Shown here: piece by piece, positions 7,761 through 15,736 of the stretch
Position numbering within the stretch: the first letter of the stretch is position 1
Layout: each line of letters begins with the position of its first letter
Origin: Chromera velia
Lineage: Eukaryota; Sar; Chromeraceae
Assembly (NCBI GenBank): GCA_018398765.1
Contig: JAHBMJ010002157.1
Location: forward strand, 5,001 to 21,962
DNA: 16,962 nucleotides
Direction: 5' to 3'
Notes under the pieces: generated by a model
What the model saw: only the letters and a program-made list of their open reading frames with translations
What the model was told of the DNA's origin: nothing
Database searches by the model: none
Made by a program: the position numbers and the translations under genes

Positions 7761-8159
7761 ATGAGAGGGAAAAGGGGAGGGAAGAAACAGCTTGAGGCAG
7801 AAGAGGATGCTTCCAGAGATTTGACACTGCCCAGCCTGACTGAGATGCTACGCTTCTTTCCAGACATTGGCGGGACACAGTCTTCTCCAATCTGCAGTGT
7901 TTTTGGTCCCTACGCAGCCCCAAACAGAATACCTCTCCGGAGTCGAAATCTGCAAGGACTCAGACGGACTCCTTTATCCGTGTCAGCAACCACTGTTTTT
8001 TGTCCGAGTCTGTCAACCTCGCTGTCAAATAATGGCAAGCGTCAATCAATCAGAGGGGCACAATATGGCACGGCCCGTCAGAGACTCGTCTCGTGGCACA
8101 TCAGAAGGTTTTACAATAAAGCGGATGCATATGCAGAAGGAAGGGAATTAAAGTTGTAG
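7761..8159 (+). CDS. Hypothetical open frame, 132 codons, unrecognised
   Basis: An ATG-initiated frame starts with a basic stretch (MRGKRGGKKQLEAEEDASRD), then a plausible helix (LPSLTEMLRFF), and later becomes Ser/Arg-rich without pattern. I recognise no family. It overlaps the proposed minus-strand leader exon, so at most one of the two is likely to be real. Confidence 0.15.
   Translation: MRGKRGGKKQLEAEEDASRDLTLPSLTEMLRFFPDIGGTQSSPICSVFGPYAAPNRIPLRSRNLQGLRRTPLSVSATTVFCPSLSTSLSNNGKRQSIRGAQYGTARQRLVSWHIRRFYNKADAYAEGRELKL
7841..7867 (-). CDS. Possible leader exon with start codon
   Basis: GCCA-ATG opens MSGKKRSIS, followed by GTCAGG, which could act as a phase-0 donor like the GTCAGT donors elsewhere in the gene. 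It would join through a 327-nt intron to the head exon acceptor at 7514. Support comes from a similar string on the plus strand at 16443 (MPGKKRGLS then GTCAGA) whose differences are largely synonymous. The splice itself is inferred. Confidence 0.35.
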
Positions 8160-8700
8160 ATCACGACCAAAAATTCAAATGAGATAGTGACTGAGAAGGA
8201 TCCCGGCAGGAGAATGGCTGGAGAACTTCCTAGAAAAATCTGGTAAAGAGATCTGTGCACGTCAGAACAAGGGTTATCACCCCCCTTGTCCTATTTGGAA
8301 CCCCTACTGTTTTTGGCGGTAGTGTCCAGAGCTCGCGGGCCCAAATCAAACAACCCCGGGGGTTTTTATGGCGGCGGCCCGACCTCCCAACAAAACCGGA
8401 GTTCGTTTTGAGCGGTCGACTCTGCCGTCTCCAATTGCCGTCTCCAAGTCATGCTGAAAGAATATGATACTTCAATCAATTCAATGGACTCATGCTCATT
8501 GCCCAGCTGTTCTTTACTGTCATACTCTACTTGCTTGGAGGGTTGGCGGGAGCTTTGCTGTCCTGGTCTGTCCTGCCTATTCTTTCCTTGTCTGGTATGG
8601 TCTGCATTGGAATTTCCAGTGATTTTGGTAGTTCATGCCTCATCCAAACCGTCTCATGCATTGTCTGACAAAGTCCCCTTAAGGTGGTTGTTTTTTTTTG
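8160..8700. other. Intergenic stretch, no gene seen
   Basis: There is no convincing coding. It contains a GC-rich patch at 8298-8420 (motif GAACCCCTAC then TTTTTGGCGG) that partly recurs at 9532-9590, followed by a T/C-rich segment. Confidence 0.5.
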
Positions 8701-8710
8701 ACTCGAAAAC

Positions 8711-8986
8711 ATGCCTGGTGATTCTTGAAATGGCGGGGAAGAGCCTCCTGAGAAAAAGGCAAAAACTGGTATGTCAAACCTACAGATCCAGCTTTCTGCA
8801 GAGGATCAAGAGCTTCTATTAAAGAACAAGATCACCCTCAAAACCGTTATGTATAAGGGCCAGAAACGTATGGAGGTAAGCTGCAAGCTTTGTAGCAAGC
8901 AGTTTCTGCTAAGGCGCACTGATAATCTGTATGAGATCAAACCGAGAAGGAGGGGCAGCAAGAAGGCCTTATATGGCCCTATATGA
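8711..8986 (+). pseudogene. Remnant of a C-x2-C finger protein, early TGA
   Basis: ATG at 8711 opens MPGDS, then TGA. The same frame continues NGGEEPPEKKAKTGMSNLQ and later VSCKLCSKQFLLRR before a TGA at 8984. The C-x2-C followed by an aromatic residue resembles the first half of a BED or C2H2 finger as found at transposase N-termini, but no His pair follows. A second frame (8931-9347) overlaps its end, so a frameshift is possible. The identity is tentative. Confidence 0.3.
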
Positions 8987-9640
8987 TGCGACACATATAA
9001 ACAGACTTCAGGAGGGAGCTATAGTTAGAGTAGTTGTGGCATGTTGTGGCAGTTTCCCCCTTTCAAATCTATTGACAACCTCAGCAACAATGACTGACCT
9101 TCGGCGACAAACGGAACACTTCTGCCGACCTCCGAGGTCGGAGCGAGAAAATACTTTGTTGCTTCTGCACCGAAGCTCCCTGATGATTAAGGAATCTGAA
9201 CCTCAAAACAAACAAACTATTGCTACAGTTTCGATGTGCTCGGACAGATTGAGAGCAGTTGGGTCCGAGAGCACAATTTTCTTCAAAGGTCAGTCAAATT
9301 CACAGCATCTTGAAAGCGAAACCACATGCAGAGAGGTGTATGCCTAGGGTATGTGCACTGCGCCTCTGAAGCAGACGCGCAGTGAAGAGGCCGAGGAAAA
9401 CTGGGACATCTCAAAGGTGCCTCTGGAGGTGGCAAAGCTGGTTGTGTAAACAGTATTAATATATATATACAGCTGAGAGCTGGGTCTTTGATCTCGAATC
9501 TTCCACTAGAAAGAATCGCCCCAGAGGCCGAAAGAACCCCTACCATTTTTGTGGCGGTGGCGAGCCCTCAGAACAAAAAGGGGGTTCATTTCCACATATG
9601 AAGCACCCCGCAGGGGCGGCGGCAAGGCTTCCACCCAAAA
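8987..9640. other. Left flank of the transposon, no gene seen
   Basis: An unrecognised open frame reaches 9347. An AT run (TTAATATATATATA, 9455-9468) and the second copy of the GC-rich motif follow. Nothing else is supported. Confidence 0.45.
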
Positions 9641-9648
9641 AGTAGGTT
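9641..9648. repeat. Target-site duplication, left (AGTAGGTT)
   Basis: The 8 bp AGTAGGTT directly precede the left inverted repeat and recur exactly at 15729-15736 directly after the right one. Eight-base duplications are typical of hAT insertions. Confidence 0.9.
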
Positions 9649-9664
9649 CATGCTGTCTAAACCT
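9649..9664 (+). repeat. Left terminal inverted repeat
   Basis: CATGCTGTCTAAACCT is an exact reverse complement of 15713-15728. Confidence 0.9.
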
Positions 9665-9698
9665 GCCTGGGGCGCCTGGGGTACCCCAGGCACGCCGC

Positions 9699-9720
9699 AG
9701 GCGGCCCGCCAGGGCCGCCT
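9699..9720. other. Left-end hairpin
   Basis: The arms AGGCGGCCC and GGGCCGCCT pair over 9 bp around loop GCCA and are followed by GGGG. A homologous hairpin with one compensated base pair sits at the right end (15637-15658). Confidence 0.7.
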
Positions 9721-9749
9721 GGGGCAACCCCAGGTGGTTTTGCCTAAGT

Positions 9750-9757
9750 TTATATAG
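9750..9757 (+). promoter_or_regulatory. Possible TATA box of the transposon
   Basis: TTATATAG lies inside the left end, about 0.6 kb before the first recognised transposase codons. It is supported only by motif and position. Confidence 0.25.
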
Positions 9758-9806
9758 AGCTGCCTGGGGCGAAGCCACAGGCAGTTGTTGAGAGTTGCCT
9801 GGGGCG

Positions 9807-9833
9807 AAGGTCGGTGCCGAAGGCACTGACCTT
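9807..9833. other. 12-bp-stem hairpin in left end
   Basis: AAGGTCGGTGCC and GGCACTGACCTT pair over 12 positions (one G-T pair) around a GAA loop, directly after the last GCCTGGGG box. Confidence 0.55.
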
Positions 9834-10314
9834 GTCGTCACGAAGTTGACACGAACTATGGTGCACGTGCCCGACGGGTTCGCGCCAGGGACGCGCCGAC
9901 ACAACCTCGCAATCTATACGTGCATGCCGCGCATCAAAGGTCCGACCGAGTCATACAGACCGGCAGCAACTTTTTGTTCGGCGGTCGCGATCAGCGATAG
10001 ATACTAGTAGATACACATTAAGTTGACGGTTGCTTTCAACTTTCGTCTCTTCTCACTCTTGTCACTGGAGATGCATATCACTGCACATCATTATACATCC
10101 ATTGATTAACTCACTGATTGATTCCGCACTTGGCCTTCCCACTTACTGACTGCACTGATTGATAATTCCGCACTCGGCCTTCCCGCTTGCTGACTGCACT
10201 GATTGATAATTCCGCACTCGGCCTTCCCGCTTGCTGCCTGCCCAGCTAACTGCAATGCAGTAGAGTAGGTTGCAAGCCTTCGGATTTACAGGCAAGCCTC
10301 CTGCAAAGAAATAA
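9834..10314 (+). other. Transposon 5' region, no recognised coding
   Basis: A GC-rich stretch with an unrecognised short frame (9795-10007) is followed by a 44-bp tandem repeat. A first transposase exon with the ATG may lie here but I could not identify it. Confidence 0.4.
10107..10238. repeat. 44-bp tandem repeat, about three copies
   Basis: Units built around CACTGATTGATAATTCCGCA and CTCGGCCTTCCCGCTTG recur with 44-bp spacing. The two right-hand copies are nearly identical; the left copy is diverged and lacks a few bases (TTGG for TCGG). Confidence 0.75.
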
Positions 10315-10377
10315 AAAACGGAGGGGGGTGAGGCACCAATTCTGGGAAAGGAGAATGTAAGTCCTTGTCATGATCAG

Positions 10378-11415
10378 GATACCGACATTATCGATGTGGA
10401 GTCCGAAGCCCCCGAACAGAAACAGAAGCAGTCCTCCGCGGCTTCCAAGAAGAAAGCGAAGGAACTTGACAACAGCGCACCAAACGACTGGGCTGTGTTG
10501 AGACCGACAAAAGATGGGCGCGGCCACGGTGCGCACTGCACACTCTGTGAACAGTTCCAGTGTGCAGAAAAATTATTAGAAGACAAAAAAAAGGGGGTAT
10601 GGTCGAATGGGGAAGGGGCAAAGAATTGGGGGAAGGAGAATTTGAAGGGGCACCGACAATCAAAATTACACCGGGCCGCAGTCGCAGCAGACAAAGCAAA
10701 GAAAGAGGGTTCAGCGGCAGCAGATGCTTTGAATCTGTTCATAGACTGCGTAAGCGGCGAGACGGCTGAACTGGTTCACCTGCTTGAAGCGGTGTGGAGA
10801 CTGTCGTCAGATGGGAAGATTGGTAGAGAGATCCCCCCTGCCATTCATTTTGCAGAAGGGATGGGAGCAAAGCCCGTGCCGGGCAAGTATGTGAACAAAG
10901 ATGAGGCGGGCGGGGAGATGGTGAAATGTCTTTCCGACGCTTTGTTTGAGCACAGGGCAGAGAAAGTAAGAAAGAGCCCTGTCTTTGGTGTTAGCATTGA
11001 TGAGGGGACTGATCGGACGAAAGAGCCCCATTTGTCCAGCGTGGTTCGGTTTATTGATGGGAGACGGTTAGTGACCGTCAAGTGGGAGCTCGCAGGGGTG
11101 AACGGAAAAAATGCCTCCGCAATAAACCGTTCCCTGCGGGCTTCTTTGGTACGGGGAGGGGTAGACGAAAAGAAGTGTGGGGCGTTTGGATCTGATGGTG
11201 CCGCTGTGATGAGGGGCAGGTTGAACGGAGTTGACAAAAAGTTTGAGCAGACGGCAGGCAAAGTAGTCAGCAGTCATTGTGCCCCGAGAGATCCCCCCTG
11301 CCATTCATTTTGCAGAAGGGATGGGAGCGAAAATGCTAAGGAGGCGGACACCACCATCAGGGCCCTTCATGTCCTCGCAAAATCTTCAGACGACAACATT
11401 TGCATATACCTTGAG
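10378..11415 (+). CDS. hAT transposase exon 1 (BED-like finger, RNase-H start)
   Basis: The frame is open from 10315 and has no in-frame ATG. I place the start after a possible acceptor GATCAG|GAT, so the true 5' end is unsure. A charged Lys-rich start is followed by a C2H2 finger: CTLC (10537-10548) and HRQSKLH (10651-10671), a BED-like DNA-binding module. Next come SIDEGTD (Asp at 10999) and GSDGAAVM (Asp at 11194), the first two catalytic Asp motifs of the hAT RNase-H fold. The usual HC..HRL block after the second Asp reads SSHCAPRDPPCHSFC instead, because a 43-bp internal duplication lies there. The exon ends ICIYLE|GTGCGT, phase 0. Confidence 0.8.
10826..10868 (+). repeat. 43-bp internal duplication, source copy
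   Basis: The stretch from GAGAGATCCCCCCTG to GGGATGGGAGC is identical to 11286-11328. Here it is read as REIPPAIHFAEGMGA, which fits the position upstream of the first catalytic motif. Confidence 0.85.
11286..11328 (+). repeat. 43-bp internal duplication, second copy
   Basis: It is an exact copy 460 bp downstream, read in a different frame (RDPPCHSFCRRDGS). It sits where hAT transposases carry their conserved HC..HRL segment. Confidence 0.85.
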
Positions 11416-11596
11416 GTGCGTCGGTCAGGTGCTCTACTGAATTTTCCCCTTGCTTGCCGCTGCTTTTATCTTTCTCCGTATCTGCTGAAGCCTTAAAATG
11501 GCCCTCAATGCTGCTTTATCTACTATATGCCTTCGTATATCATTTTTTTTCATGTGCTCTCCTCGCCCCCTCTGTCTGAAATTTCTTTGTTTGCAG

Positions 11597-11836
11597 GTGG
11601 AAGTGACAGACCTGGAGGGGGAGAGACAGTCTCAGCTTCGCTTTGACCGGTGCCTTCCACTGGAACTGTTCAACATTCGCTGGCTTTCGAGGGCTGAGGC
11701 GGTTGAGAGGGTCCAAGTCAACTACGCACGATGCATCAAGTTTCTTCGTGCATTTCGGAGCGTGCGACAGAGACGGAGACGCCGTGCGCAACGAAACGGA
11801 GACGGAGAGGCAGAAGAAACGGAGAGGAAACACCAG
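11597..11836 (+). CDS. hAT transposase exon 2
   Basis: The acceptor is TTGTTTGCAG|GTG and the donor CACCAG|GTGGGG; the exon is 240 nt, phase 0. It encodes VEVTDLEGERQ, then LELFNIRWLSRAEAVERV, matching the conserved T-R-W-x-S region of hAT proteins, followed by an Arg-rich stretch. The intron before it (11416-11596) is pyrimidine-rich. Confidence 0.75.
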
Positions 11837-11998
11837 GTGGGGAGCGTGCGCGTATGCATGTGTCTCTGTGTGTCTGCGTGCGCGTGCATGTGCGGACAGA
11901 CTGTGAGCAACTTCATGGTGTGGGCAGTGTTAGTCTCTGTAAGTCAAGACACAAACACTTCTTTTGACGTCCTTTCTCATCTCGAACATTTCAACTCC

Positions 11999-12102
11999 GT
12001 GTGTGAGTGTGAGTGTGTGTATGTGTATGTGTGTGTGTGTATGTGTGTGTGTGCGGGTGTGTGTGTGTGTGTTTGTATGTGTGTGTGTATGTGTATGTGT
12101 GC
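11999..12102. repeat. (TG)n microsatellite abutting a splice acceptor
   Basis: A TG-rich tract fills the 3' part of the second transposase intron and runs directly into the GTGCAG acceptor of exon 3. Confidence 0.85.
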
Positions 12103-12104
12103 AG

Positions 12105-12930
12105 CGACTTGTACGTCAGACTCTCCAGAGGATGGACACAGGGGCGTTTTACTTGTGGATGTGCATCTTCTCTGACCTTTTGCACGAGCTGGCTCAATGC
12201 AACAAGAGCCTGCAGAAAGTCTCCCTGTCCCTTCCTGACCTTCCGTCTCTGTTGTTAGACACACTTTTGCGCATTCAGGCCTTTCAGGATGATTGGCACT
12301 GCGACAAAGCTACCAGCAAGTGCCTGCAGGCGATTGACGACGCGGGGGGGGGGCGGGAAGGGTCAGATCCCGACTCGTCGAGTGCTGATGTGCAAGGGCC
12401 GGCTGGGGGGGATTCCGAACTCGATGTTTTATCGGAAGAGGGAGATGACCCCAATGATTCAGACTGGGGGGAGCCCGGGGAGGGGAGGAGGAGAGAACGG
12501 AGAGAGAAGCAGAGAGAAGAGCAGTCCGAGGCTCAACGGAGGGAGGGACAAAGAGGAGTGATCATTTTCACCATCCCCCACACAGACGTTCGGCTCTCAA
12601 TCACAGAGAGCGAAAAGCAGCAAGTCCTTGATGGAGCAGACAGATTTGTGATGCAGACCCAAGAGTGTTTGCGAGATCGTTTCCCTTCCGACTCTGTCTG
12701 CAACGCTGCTGCGATTTTCTATCCTCGGTCACTTCAGGAAAGGCAGGTGCAAAGGATGGGACAGAGACAATGGATGGAGAGTGGAAGAGAGGATATTGTG
12801 GTTCTGTGGGAAGAAACGGGTTGGGCAAAACTTCCCGACTTCCCTGAGGGAACGACCGCACCGAGCCTTCTGAGAGACTGGAAAGTGCTCAAGAAGCTCC
12901 TGCAAGACTTTAGCCTTCTTGCCAGCAAAG
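12105..12930 (+). CDS. hAT transposase exon 3
   Basis: The acceptor is ATGTGTGCAG|CGA; the donor is GCAAAG|GTGGGC, chosen because only it joins in frame to exon 4. It encodes RLVRQTLQRMDTG, FSDLLHELAQCNKSLQKVSL, then an acidic/basic insertion (SEEGDDPNDSDWGEP and Arg/Glu runs), then FYPRSLQ and LLRDWKVLKKLL. The ls..LQ....sl helix pattern and the late DW helix match the all-alpha insertion and third catalytic region of hAT transposases, though I cannot assign the Glu with certainty. Confidence 0.72.
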
Positions 12931-13102
12931 GTGGGCCCAGGGACAAGGCACAAAGGTTTTTTTTTCGCTTCCTTGCTTTTTTCTCATTAATTGTTTTTTT
13001 CTCTTCTTCATCAACTGTTTCTTTCTCTGTCTTTCTGATCTTTCTTTTTGTTTGTTTTTCCCTCTCTCTGTTGACTTTTTATCGATTTATGGTTCTTTGC
13101 AG

Positions 13103-13499
13103 ATGAGACGTCGCTTGCCGACTACTGGCAGAGGGTCCTTGAAGAGTTGGATGAGCGTGACAAGACGGGGGACGTTAAGGGCATCATTCTCCTCATCGAT
13201 TGCGTGCGTATTTCGTTTCCTCAGAATGCTGATGCTGAACGGTTTTTCAGAGACCGCACGACCGTGAAAACGGTCCAGAAAGCGCAGATGCAGAGAATGA
13301 AGGCAAACGCTGCTATCCGTCTCCTCAAGTCTTTTCCCACGTGTCTTCTCAATCCTCACAGAGACAAGATACAAAGGGCATTGGAATTCAAGAGGATGTC
13401 GCCAGAGCAGCAAGCAGAGGCAACAGCAGAGCACAGTCTCAGAATGGCAGCGGCCAATGAGTTTCGCAGCGACATTCTCGAGCGCGCCCATGTTCTCTG
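13103..13499 (+). CDS. hAT transposase exon 4 (dimerisation motif)
   Basis: The acceptor is TTCTTTGCAG|ATG; the donor is TTCTCTG|GTACGC. Joined in phase 1, it reads DETSLADYWQRVLEELDERD. It then reads ISFPQNADAERFFRD, RTTVKTVQKAQMQRMKANAA and IRLLKSF. PQNADAERFF is the hallmark SNA-x-ER-x-FS type motif of the C-terminal hAT dimerisation region. Exons 3 and 4 together leave phase 2, which exon 5 completes. Confidence 0.8.
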
Positions 13500-13680
13500 G
13501 TACGCATGTCTTCTGCGATCGTTTTTTTGAATTGCTTCCTTTTTCTTCTTTCGGCCCCTTTCACGTTTTCATTTGTCTGTGCTTTTGTTTTTCTCTTCAA
13601 GCATTTCCGTTCTTTTTGCTCTTCTTTTTCAAGCGTCCTTTTCAATCTGATAAGCTGAAACTCTACTGCTTTCTTTGCAG

Positions 13681-15361
13681 GACCTCCATCAAACAGAGAT
13701 GTCAAAACCTCGAGAAGGATGGCAGAGCGCTTTCCCGCCCTGGTGCGGTCAGACGGAGAAAAGAGAGAAATGTTGGTCTCTCTGCTCAGCTGCCCTTAAC
13801 GGCAGAACTGACATGCAGACCCCATGTCGTCTCCGATTTTCTCTTTTGTTTTCCCAAAACAGGCCTTCCCCTCTCATGGGGGGCTGTGGATGTGCAGACT
13901 GTTTGGGAAGCGCAGACAGAGAAGATGTCAGAAATAGGTAGACAAGAGGGGGGCCTTTTCCATTCATCCCGTTTCATGACACAGGAGGCCGTCGGCGATG
14001 AGGCGTGTGCAAATCACGCCTTGTGTTCTTATCGCATTGATCCGTCCCTCTGGGTTGTCACAGCAAAAATATTTGACGAAGAGAGAGGCGGGACTCCCCT
14101 TGAAGTGGATGTGCGGGCAGTGAGGGCGGCATTCACGGCTGCTGTTGAAACCGCGGTCCGAGGAGAGAGCTTACTCCCCCCTGGAGTGCCGCCTGAGTCC
14201 GGACAGCCCGGCAGAATAGAACTCACTGCCGCTTTCCGTGTGTTTGTTGCAACCCTCGTCTCCGATGTATCCACCCCGCAGGGAGGTGTTAATCTTCCCA
14301 CTCTTTTTGCGCGTTTCAAGGCGCATACAGATGCAAAGACTCTGTCTTTGACGGAGGAAGAGGAAAGGAAGTTGGGAGAATGGGGGGAGTGGAAGAATTT
14401 TTCAAAGGTGGCCGAGCTAGCAATCCAAAAGGAAGTGGTAACGGAAAGTGAGTGCAGGGGACAGCTTTTTGCTGCATGGGCGAAAAGCACAGAGGAGAGA
14501 GACTTGTTGCGGGCAGGGCAGGCAAGAGCCTTGTTCACACAGAACACCCCCCCTCATGAAAGCAAGTATTCGTCTCTTTTGCTCTCCAACCCCTCTCTCC
14601 GATCCGTCGCACTGGCAGTCATGGCAGTAAGAGACCACTACACGACCCCATTTGAAGTAGCCATACGGGGATTGCTGATGGGGGAGACTGTAGTGATGCA
14701 CACGCCCCTTCTTGACAACTCTGTTGAGCTGTTACATTAGGCAGGAGAGGGAGCCTCCATCACCCACCTTCTTTTCAATCCCCCCAATCCCCCTGTCCGC
14801 AATGCCCCCCACTATGATCGTCTAGAAAGAGTGGTGAAGGCCGATCGCGATGCAGAGAGGGCTTTTTTTGCAGAGATGTCCAGAAGGGGGGGGCTGACGG
14901 ACTGGCTTCGGTACTTCCCAACCACTGTGCTCACAGCGCAACATGTGCAGCAATTTACGCACGTGTGGAATCCCTCCTCTATCGATCCAATGACGGTGGG
15001 CGAGCGAGCCATGTGGTCAGTGCCTGCGCTACGCCTCTTTCAGTGGGAAGTGGCACGTTTTGCGCCCCCTGAAAATATGAATCAAGCAGAGCAATTCAGA
15101 AAGGAGAGGGAGGTGGGGCGTCTGCCTGATGGCATGTCCTTTTCAGCAAATGCAGCAGAAGAAGAATCTGAGAGGGAAGAGGGAGAGGAACGGAGAGAGG
15201 TGTTTCATATGGAGGACATAACAGAAGAACAGGCCGTAGCTGAAGAGAACCGCCGCAGAACATTCAGACAGGCAATCGATGCCTGTGTCCCTCACCACCA
15301 TGATGAGGCAGAAGATTTCGAGCTTGTCTGGGAGGTGCCAATCCAAGTAAACAAAAAGTGA
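13681..15361 (+). CDS. hAT transposase exon 5: C-terminal extension, possible OTU-like domain
   Basis: The acceptor is TTCTTTGCAG|GAC. One frame is open from 13682 to the TGA at 15359-15361, apart from a TAG at 14738-14740. It is about 560 codons beyond the dimerisation motif, far longer than ordinary hAT proteins. AVGDEACANHALCSY (Cys at 14006-14008, Asp three residues before) and APHYDRLE (His at 14810-14812) resemble the D-G-N-C..HA and HYD motifs of OTU cysteine proteases. The 268-residue spacing is larger than a compact OTU domain, so an insertion would be needed. An intron-like string (TTTTGTTTTCCCAAAACAG, ending 13861) inside the frame could be an unassigned intron. The tail is Glu-rich. 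The family is uncertain. Confidence 0.6.
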
Positions 15362-15622
15362 TACATGTAACTTTGCATTGTTTATAAACTTATCACAGAG
15401 TGGAAATTTACTCTGAAAAATTATCAGAAAATTTGATTTAATTCTTTTCTATAAAATAATATCTAGAATTATATAAAAATTTTGATTTATTGATTCAATT
15501 TGAAGCATTTTGAATGAATCTTTAAAGTTGCGTTCAGATACTAAATCCTAGAATAAAGGTATTTTTAAACTTTTTTCAATGTTTTTCATACTATAGAGAG
15601 AATGTAGAAAGATCCCCTGACT
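15362..15622 (+). other. AT-rich 3' untranslated region of the transposase
   Basis: Sharply AT-rich, stop-dense sequence lies between the transposase stop and the right subterminal repeats. There is no coding. Confidence 0.65.
15552..15557 (+). terminator. Polyadenylation signal AATAAA
   Basis: AATAAA lies about 190 nt after the transposase stop, inside the element, followed by T-rich sequence. Confidence 0.45.
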
Positions 15623-15690
15623 GCCTGGGGTGCCGTAGGCGGTCCGTAAGGACCGCCTGGGGAAGGTCATACATGACGGGCCGCCTGGGG
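15623..15690 (+). repeat. Right subterminal GCCTGGGG repeat block
   Basis: GCCTGGGG occurs at 15623, 15655 and 15683, in the same orientation as at the left end. The first two flank a hairpin as they do on the left. Confidence 0.75.
15637..15658. other. Right-end hairpin
   Basis: The arms AGGCGGTCC and GGACCGCCT pair over 9 bp around loop GTAA. Compared with the left hairpin, one C-G pair is a T-A pair and the stem is otherwise the same. Confidence 0.7.
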
Positions 15691-15712
15691 TCAGCGCAGG
15701 TAGTCATTCTGA

Positions 15713-15728
15713 AGGTTTAGACAGCATG
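15713..15728 (-). repeat. Right terminal inverted repeat
   Basis: AGGTTTAGACAGCATG is the exact reverse complement of 9649-9664. Confidence 0.9.
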
Positions 15729-15736
15729 AGTAGGTT
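15729..15736. repeat. Target-site duplication, right (AGTAGGTT)
   Basis: It is an exact copy of 9641-9648, immediately outside the right inverted repeat. Confidence 0.9.

Larger units (their letters stand above)
32..7867 (-). other. Multi-exon ankyrin-repeat gene (3' end outside window)
   Basis: A series of short exons separated by GT-AG introns runs leftwards. Each exon starts at an ankyrin repeat boundary (D/E-G-x-x-ALH) and ends after the GAD-type loop (..V-D-E or ..D-K), with a GTGAGT, GTAGGT, GTAAGT or GTCAGT donor. A 528-nt head exon carries the N-terminal cap. Nineteen repeat exons are recognisable: about eight look intact, and the rest have stops, frameshifts or altered acceptors. 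Ankyrin repeats form protein-binding solenoids, so the product is probably an interaction scaffold; no catalytic domain is visible in the window. The 3' end and polyadenylation site are not in view. Whether the gene is expressed or a decaying pseudogene cannot be settled here. Confidence 0.82.
9665..9804 (+). repeat. Left subterminal GCCTGGGG repeat block
   Basis: GCCTGGGG occurs at 9665, 9674, 9717, 9762 and 9797, with an inverted copy at 9684-9691 that forms a palindrome (CCTGGGGTACCCCAGG, 9675-9690). Three more direct copies lie at the right end. Subterminal motif clusters are known transposase binding sites in hAT elements such as Ac; that role here is inferred. Confidence 0.75.
9649..15728 (+). 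mobile_element. Complete hAT-type DNA transposon, 6080 bp
   Basis: It is bounded by perfect 16-bp inverted repeats (CATGCTGTCTAAACCT) inside 8-bp duplications AGTAGGTT. It carries one plus-strand transposase gene with BED-like finger, RNase-H core and hAT dimerisation motif, an AATAAA signal and structured subterminal repeats. The uninterrupted target would have read AGTAGGTT followed by CATTTACTTTT. The terminal dinucleotide CA fits hAT ends; the usual G at position 5 is not matched (position 4 is G). Internal lesions suggest this copy may no longer be autonomous. Confidence 0.9.

Noticed and set aside
12345-12560. Arg/Glu-rich stretch of transposase exon 3 as a separate gene
   Set aside because: It lies in the same frame as hAT segments on both sides and is best seen as a low-complexity insertion.
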